DNA from: an uncultured Pseudomonadota bacterium
GTDB lineage: Bacteria; Pseudomonadota; Gammaproteobacteria; Burkholderiales; Casimicrobiaceae
DNA: 18,347 nucleotides
NCBI GenBank assembly: GCA_937958295.1
Contig: CALFEY010000202.1
Coordinates: forward strand, 1 to 18,347
Reading direction: 5' to 3'
The position numbers were made by a program, and so were the translations under genes. Each line of letters starts with the position of its first letter. Position 1 is the stretch's first letter. Positions 14,490-18,347 of the stretch are shown here, in pieces. Below the pieces are notes generated by a model, which saw only the letters and a program-made list of their open reading frames with translations, ran no database searches and was not told the DNA's origin.

Positions 14490-14508
14490 CGCAATGTGCG
14501 CTATTGCG
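14490..14508. promoter_or_regulatory. Operator-like inverted repeat CGCAAT-N7-ATTGCG
   Basis: Two perfect 6-bp arms separated by 7 nt lie in the divergent intergenic region. The right arm overlaps the proposed -35 (TTGCGA) of the rightward promoter. The position would suit autorepression of the regulator gene. On the leftward transcript the same repeat would lie near the 5' end and could form a hairpin. Confidence 0.35.
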
Positions 14509-14532
14509 ATTGCGGCCGTCAAGTGCGATTAT
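14504..14532 (+). promoter_or_regulatory. Candidate rightward promoter for the pcaR-like gene
   Basis: TTGCGA (14504-14509) and GATTAT (14527-14532) with a 17-nt spacer each match 4 of 6 positions of the sigma-70 consensus. The -10 lies inside the left PcaR-type box, so binding of the regulator would interfere with its own transcription. This is predicted from sequence only. Confidence 0.4.
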
Positions 14533-14537
14533 CGAAA
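14523..14537 (-). promoter_or_regulatory. PcaR-type operator box 1 (over leftward -10)
   Basis: Read leftwards this is TTTCGATAATCGCAC, 14 of 15 identical to the Pseudomonas putida PcaR box GTTCGATAATCGCAC as I recall it. The embedded GATAAT (14528-14533 on the - strand) is a good -10 for the livK-pob-pca operon. This copies the P. putida arrangement, in which the box covers the -10 of PcaR-controlled promoters. Confidence 0.75.
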
Positions 14538-14541
14538 ATAT

Positions 14542-14556
14542 GTGCGATGATCGAAC
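14542..14556 (-). promoter_or_regulatory. PcaR-type operator box 2 (over leftward -35)
   Basis: Read leftwards this is GTTCGATCATCGCAC, 14 of 15 identical to the same box and in the same orientation, 19 bp upstream of box 1. It covers the -35 position of the leftward promoter, where no good TTGACA is present. A weak -35 with an activator box on it is what an activator-dependent promoter would show. Confidence 0.75.
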
Positions 14557-14619
14557 GACACTCCGAGCCCCGGCTCCGGCAGGCCGACTCGGGGTGCGCG
14601 CCGGCAGAGGCGCGCGCTG

Positions 14620-15450
14620 ATGCCGGCGCGCGGCAGTCCGCCCCCGGAGCCCGCGCCGCCCACGGCGGCGGAGGCAATCGAGGCCATGAGCGGAGATCCC
14701 AACTTCATGACCTCGCTGGCGCGCGGGCTCGCGGTCGTCCAGGGATTCTCGCAGCAGAAGCGCGCGCTGACGATCGCCGAGCTTTCCCGCCGCACCGGCA
14801 TCCCGCGGGCGGCCGTGCGGCGTTGCTTGTACACCCTCTCGCGGCTAGGACTTGCCGGGAGCGACGACGGCAAGACCTTCTCGCTGCGGCCGAAGATCCT
14901 GGGTCTCGGCCACGCGTACCTGTCGTCGACCCCGTTGGCCACGTCGGCGCAGCCGCTGCTCGATCGCATCAGCGGAGTGCTGGAGGAATCGTCGTCGATC
15001 GCGCTTCTCGAAGGCGACGAGATCCTCTACGTTGCGCGCTCGTCGACGACCCACCGCATCATGTCGGTGGACCTGTCGATCGGCACGCGCCTGCCCGCGT
15101 ACTGCACGTCCATGGGGCGCGTGCTGCTCGCCCATCTGGCTCCTGCTGCGCTCGACGACTACCTGCGCCGGGTGAGGCCTGTGGCGCACACGCCGCGCAC
15201 GATCGTCGCACCCGAGCGCCTGCGCAAGGTGCTCGCCGGCGTGGCCGCCGACGGCCACGCGGTGGTGGACCAGGAGCTCGAGCTCGGCCTGCGCTCGATC
15301 GCGGTGCCGGTGCGTGACCTGCGCGGCAACGTGGTGGCCGCGATGAACATCGGCACCCAGGCCTCCCGGGTGTCCCTGCCCGACCTCACGCGGCGCTTCC
15401 TGCCACCGCTGGCTGCGGCCGCGCGGGAGCTGTCGTCGCGATTGTTGTAG
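14620..15450 (+). CDS. pcaR: IclR-family transcriptional regulator, PcaR-like
   Basis: A 276-residue IclR-family protein, divergently transcribed from the liv-pob-pca operon. The winged HTH spans about 45-82 (LTIAELSRRTGIPRAAVRRCLYTLSRLG) and the effector domain about 95-275. The segments GDPNFMTSLARGLAV (25-39), LGHAYLSSTPLA (96-107), LPAYCTSMGRVLLA (158-171) and VVDQELELGLRSIAVPV (215-231) closely match Pseudomonas putida PcaR as I remember it. In P. putida, PcaR activates pca genes with beta-ketoadipate as inducer. The first ATG has GAGG 9 nt upstream and gives a PcaR-like N-terminal extension. An ATG at 14686, with GGAGG upstream, is the main alternative start. The PcaR-type boxes just upstream fit this assignment. 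A PobR-like role is the alternative. Confidence 0.88.
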   Translation: MPARGSPPPEPAPPTAAEAIEAMSGDPNFMTSLARGLAVVQGFSQQKRALTIAELSRRTGIPRAAVRRCLYTLSRLGLAGSDDGKTFSLRPKILGLGHAYLSSTPLATSAQPLLDRISGVLEESSSIALLEGDEILYVARSSTTHRIMSVDLSIGTRLPAYCTSMGRVLLAHLAPAALDDYLRRVRPVAHTPRTIVAPERLRKVLAGVAADGHAVVDQELELGLRSIAVPVRDLRGNVVAAMNIGTQASRVSLPDLTRRFLPPLAAAARELSSRLL

Positions 15451-15475
15451 CCTTGCGTTTTCGAACGAGCCGCAC

Positions 15476-15491
15476 CGGGCGCACGCGCCCG
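15476..15491 (+). other. Short hairpin between the regulator and receptor genes
   Basis: CGGGCGC and GCGCCCG can pair with a very short loop (realistically a 6-bp stem with a CACG loop). It lies in the 73-nt gap after the pcaR-like gene and just before the receptor's SD. No T-tract follows, so it is at best a weak terminator or a leader hairpin. Confidence 0.3.
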
Positions 15492-15523
15492 CCAAAGACG
15501 CGGCCGAGACCCAGGAGGAACCG

Positions 15524-16510
15524 ATGCGCAATCCCTGCCGTGCGACGCACCTCGTCGCCGTGGCCGCCCTGACGGCCGTCGCCGTCGTCCCCGCCACCGC
15601 GATGGCGCAGTCCTATCCCACCCACAGCATCCGCATGATCGTGCCGTATCCCGCGGGCGGTTCGGTGGACGTCCTCGGCCGCGCGGTGGCCGACAAGCTT
15701 TCAACCTCGCTCGGCCAGCCGGTGGTGGCCGACAACCGCGTGGGCGCCAACGGCTCGATCGCCCACCAGCTCGTGGCCACCGCCCCTGCCGACGGCTATA
15801 CGATCGGGATGTCCGGCACCTCGCCGCTGGTACTCGCGCCGCACCAGATCAAGAACCTGCCCTACGACTCCACCAAGGACTTCGCGTATCTCGCGTGTCC
15901 AGGCACCACGCCGTTCGTGCTCGATGTGCATCCATCGCTGCCGGTAAAGAACGTGCAGGAGCTGGTGGCATACGCGAAGGCCCATCCGGGCAAGCTCAAT
16001 TTCGGCTCCGCCGGGATGGGCAACTCGGCGCATCTGTCGGCCGAGCTCTTCAAGCGCGCCACCGGCATCGAGATGACGCACGTGCCGTACAAGGGCAATG
16101 CGCTCGCCATGCAGGATCTCATCGCCGGGAACATCCAGGTGCTCTTCGATCCGGTGCAGACCTCCATTCCGCAGATCCAGGCGGGCCGGGTGCGCCCCCT
16201 CGCGGTCACGAGCAAGACCCGCTTCGCCGAGCTGCCCAACCTGCCCACCGTTGCGGAGTCGGGCTACCCGTCCTACGACTTCGTCGTGTGGTACGCCTTC
16301 GTGGCGCCGGCCGCCACGCCGTCGCCCATCGTGGCCAAGCTCAATGCCGAGATCAACCGCGCGGTCGGTGATCCGGAGATGAAGAAGCGCTTCGCCGCGC
16401 TCGGCGCCGACCTGACCGAGTCGAAGCCCGACGAGTGCGCGGCCTTCGTGAAGCGGGAGCTCGCGCAGTGGGGCAAGCTCATGGCCGAGGTCGGCATCAA
16501 GCCCGAGTAA
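15524..16510 (+). CDS. Bug-family (TctC-like) periplasmic solute receptor
   Basis: A 328-residue tripartite tricarboxylate transporter receptor-type protein (Bug family, abundant in Burkholderiales), which binds carboxylates in the periplasm. It has a signal peptide (cleavage probably after AMA, residue 28), then YPTHSIRMIVPYPAGGSVDVLGRAVADKL, the family's ligand-lobe start. It continues with GANGSIAHQLVATAPADGYT, LNFGSAGMGNSAHLSAELFK, THVPYKGNALAMQDLIAGNIQVLFD and FVKRELAQWGKLMAEVGIKPE at the end. AGGAGG lies 5-6 nt before the ATG. No TctA/TctB membrane genes are in the window, as is usual for orphan Bug genes. The next gene begins 11 nt downstream. The ligand is unknown. A location next to a pcaR-like gene suggests an aromatic or related acid, but this is inference. 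Confidence 0.93.
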   Translation: MRNPCRATHLVAVAALTAVAVVPATAMAQSYPTHSIRMIVPYPAGGSVDVLGRAVADKLSTSLGQPVVADNRVGANGSIAHQLVATAPADGYTIGMSGTSPLVLAPHQIKNLPYDSTKDFAYLACPGTTPFVLDVHPSLPVKNVQELVAYAKAHPGKLNFGSAGMGNSAHLSAELFKRATGIEMTHVPYKGNALAMQDLIAGNIQVLFDPVQTSIPQIQAGRVRPLAVTSKTRFAELPNLPTVAESGYPSYDFVVWYAFVAPAATPSPIVAKLNAEINRAVGDPEMKKRFAALGADLTESKPDECAAFVKRELAQWGKLMAEVGIKPE

Positions 16511-16515
16511 GGAGG
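16511..16515 (+). promoter_or_regulatory. RBS that fixes the GTG start of the hydrolase
   Basis: GGAGG sits directly after the receptor's TAA stop and 6 nt before GTG at 16522. This decides the non-ATG start and shows that the two genes are translated from the same mRNA. Confidence 0.7.
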
Positions 16516-16521
16516 ACGAGC

Positions 16522-17700
16522 GTGAGGCACGAGCAGCACGAGGTGGCGGCGGAGTGGGTGCACTTGCAGTACGACGAGCAGGCCAGCTTCCGCGAGGTCT
16601 ACGGCTTTGCGAGCGCGCACGGCAAGATCAACCTGGAGGGCATTCGCTTCGTGCCCAAGGGAAGGCCTGCGCGCACCCTCTTCGTGTTCATGCACCCGGC
16701 CTCTACGCTGCAGCTCCTGCCGGTGCCGCGGGCCATGGCTGCTCGCGGCGCTCACGTGCTCTGCGCCGGTAGCCGCTACGCCCGCAACGACACGCCACTC
16801 ATCATGGAGAAGGTGGTGCTCGACCTCGGCGCCTACGTGCGCCATGCGAAGGAGGTGTGGGGCTACGAGCGTGTGGTGCTCGCCGGATGGTCAGGTGGCG
16901 GTTCCCTTTCCCTGCTCTACCAGGCCGAGGCGGAGCGGCCTTCGATCACGCACACGCCCGCCGGCGATCCCGTGGACGTGGCCGGCGCGAAGCTCGTCCC
17001 CGCTGACGCCATGATCTTCCAGGCCGCCCACGTGTCGCGCGCGGTGATGCTTGCCGAGATGATCGACCCCTCGGTGCGCGACGAGAATGACCCCGACGAC
17101 CGCGACGTCGAGCTCGACCTCTACGACCCGCGCAATCCGCACCAGCCGCCGTACACGCCGGAGTACGTCGCGCGCTTTCGCGCCGCGCAGCTCGCGCGCC
17201 TGCGCCGGCGCACCGCGTGGGTCAAGGAAACGCTCGCCCGGTTGCGGGAGAAGGGCGGCGGCGAGCTGGAGCGCGGCTTCGTCACGCATCGCACGCTCGC
17301 CGATCCCCGCTTTCTCGATCCTGCGCACGATCCCAATGACCGCCCGATCGGTACCTGCTACCTCGGTGCGCCCGAAACGGTGAACAGCGGTCCGGTGGGC
17401 ATCGGCCGCTTCTCCACGCTACGCGCGTGGCTGTCGCAATGGTCCATCGACGATACGAATGCGCACGGTGAAAGGTGCGCTGCGCGCATCCGCGTGCCGC
17501 TGCTCGCCATCGAGAATTCCGCCGACGATGCCGTGCCGCAGCCGCACACGCGTCGCATCTTCGAGGCCGCTGCGAGCGCCGACAAGGCCTTCCACCTCGT
17601 CCGCGGCGCGACGCACTATTACGTCGGCCAGCCCGAGCTCATGCACGAGGCGATCGACACCACATTCGAGTGGCTCGCCGCGCGGCGCCTGTACGATTGA
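16522..17700 (+). CDS. Alpha/beta hydrolase of unknown substrate
   Basis: A 392-residue cytoplasmic alpha/beta hydrolase with no signal peptide. The oxyanion strand is FVFMHPAS (54-61). The nucleophile elbow is GWSGGGS with Ser124. The acid is Asp335 or Asp336 (ENSADDAVP), and the catalytic His365 is in GATHYYVG. A large acidic insertion (about 145-300, including DENDPDDRDVELDLYDP) between the nucleophile and the acid looks like a lid domain and is larger than in PcaD. The GTG start is supported by GGAGG and by an 11-nt distance from the receptor stop. An open frame upstream overlaps the receptor and is not used. It may cleave an ester or lactone brought in by the receptor. I do not recognise its exact family, and the substrate is unknown. 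Confidence 0.8.
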   Translation: MRHEQHEVAAEWVHLQYDEQASFREVYGFASAHGKINLEGIRFVPKGRPARTLFVFMHPASTLQLLPVPRAMAARGAHVLCAGSRYARNDTPLIMEKVVLDLGAYVRHAKEVWGYERVVLAGWSGGGSLSLLYQAEAERPSITHTPAGDPVDVAGAKLVPADAMIFQAAHVSRAVMLAEMIDPSVRDENDPDDRDVELDLYDPRNPHQPPYTPEYVARFRAAQLARLRRRTAWVKETLARLREKGGGELERGFVTHRTLADPRFLDPAHDPNDRPIGTCYLGAPETVNSGPVGIGRFSTLRAWLSQWSIDDTNAHGERCAARIRVPLLAIENSADDAVPQPHTRRIFEAAASADKAFHLVRGATHYYVGQPELMHEAIDTTFEWLAARRLYD

Positions 17701-17749
17701 AACGGCAGGGCGGCCGGCAGGCACGCCCCGCGCGCCCGCGCCGCGAGGG

Positions 17750-18347
17750 CTAGCCGCCGATGACGCCGCCGTCGTCGCGCCGGATCGCGATCGTGGCGGA
17801 GCGCGGCCGACCGTCGGGACGATAGTCGGGCCAGTTCGAGTGCTTGCGCGGCTGGGCGGGGTCGTTGGCCTCGCCGCCGATCTCGCCCGGATGCTGGATA
17901 TTGAGGAACGCCGTGCGGCCGTCGGGGGTGAAGGCGAGTCCGGTGATCTCGCATCCCACCGGGCCGGTGAGGAAGCGGCGGAAGACGCCGCGCTCGTCCA
18001 CCATCAGCAGCTGGTTGTTGCCGAAGGCGCGAAACGCGCCCTGGTTCAGGCGCGACGGCGAGATGTCGGTCATCACCCACAGGCGGCCGGAGGGATCGAA
18101 GCGCACGCCGTCCGGATTGGCGAAGGCGTCGCCGGTGAACGAGCCCTTGGCCGCGGTATCGGTGGCCGCCGGGTCGCCGGCGAGGGCGAGGATGCTCCAG
18201 CGGAATGACGTGGCGGCGGGATCGTCCCCGGCCTCGCGCCAGCGCAGGAGGTGGCCATAGGCGTTGCCCGCACGCGGATTGGCGGCATCGGGACCAGGCT
18301 TGTCCTTGCCGCCGCGCTCGGTGTTGTTGGTGAGCGTGACCACCACC
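17750..18347 (-). CDS. PhoX-family (DUF839) phosphatase, C-terminal part
   Basis: About 199 C-terminal residues of a PhoX-type alkaline phosphatase; the gene extends beyond the right edge. The family pattern is visible: VTLTNNTERG at the start, GNAYGHLLRWREAG, then FANPDGVRFDPSGRLWVMTD, GNNQLLMVDE, and the diagnostic VGCEITGLAFTPDGRTAFLNIQHPGE (131-156 of the visible part). PhoX enzymes are calcium/iron-dependent phosphatases that are usually exported by the Tat system and often phosphate-regulated. The N-terminal signal and most metal ligands are outside the window, so export cannot be checked. It ends 49 nt from the hydrolase stop, in convergent orientation, and no clear terminator is visible there. 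It does not seem related to the aromatic cluster. Confidence 0.85.
   Translation of the reverse strand, partial: VVVTLTNNTERGGKDKPGPDAANPRAGNAYGHLLRWREAGDDPAATSFRWSILALAGDPAATDTAAKGSFTGDAFANPDGVRFDPSGRLWVMTDISPSRLNQGAFRAFGNNQLLMVDERGVFRRFLTGPVGCEITGLAFTPDGRTAFLNIQHPGEIGGEANDPAQPRKHSNWPDYRPDGRPRSATIAIRRDDGGVIGG

Noticed and set aside
14535..14540. TATTTT (- strand) as an alternative leftward -10
   Set aside because: No -35-like hexamer lies 16-18 nt upstream, whereas GATAAT next to it sits at the expected place in the PcaR-type box.
17701..17749. A terminator between the hydrolase and phoX genes
   Set aside because: The gap is GC-rich but I find no stem of useful length with a T-tract. I see nothing else in it.

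Overview
The window is about 18.3 kb of GC-rich, densely coded bacterial chromosome. The Bug-type solute receptor, the beta-ketoadipate genes and the PhoX fragment suggest a betaproteobacterium, probably Burkholderiales-like. This is inferred from gene content, because the window holds no rRNA or other taxonomic marker. I saw no tRNA, insertion sequence or CRISPR array.

Left edge (1-1471, + strand): the tail of a short-chain dehydrogenase, then an enolase-superfamily enzyme with every active-site residue of D-tartrate dehydratase. These converge on the end of the central operon.

Centre (1524-14340, all - strand): 15 closely packed genes, apparently one operon, read from right to left. A branched-chain-amino-acid-type ABC transporter (livK-H-M-G-F) comes first. 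Then come pobA (4-hydroxybenzoate to protocatechuate), pcaI, pcaJ and pcaF (beta-ketoadipate to succinyl-CoA and acetyl-CoA), pcaH and pcaG (ring cleavage), and pcaD and pcaC. The last two genes are a TIM-barrel isomerase/epimerase-like protein and a PLP-dependent dehydratase. Together they encode probable uptake and almost complete catabolism of 4-hydroxybenzoate. pcaB, which acts between PcaHG and PcaC, is absent. Gaps are 40 nt or less and several starts overlap the previous stop. The exception is the 115-nt livK-livH gap, which holds inverted repeats.

Control region (14341-14619): a divergent intergenic region between livK and an IclR-family regulator that closely resembles PcaR. It holds two direct repeats, each matching 14 of 15 bases of the Pseudomonas putida PcaR box as I recall it (GTTCGATAATCGCAC). 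One lies over a leftward -10 (GATAAT) and the other over the corresponding -35. This is the strongest regulatory signal in the window.

Right side (14620-18347): the pcaR-like gene, a Bug-family periplasmic receptor and an alpha/beta hydrolase on the + strand. The hydrolase is probably co-transcribed with the receptor. A PhoX-family (DUF839) phosphatase fragment converges from the right edge.

The catabolic enzymes are conventional. The points most worth following are the PcaR-box regulation of an operon headed by an ABC transporter, the missing pcaB, the two unassigned enzymes at the operon end, and the receptor-hydrolase pair beside the regulator.
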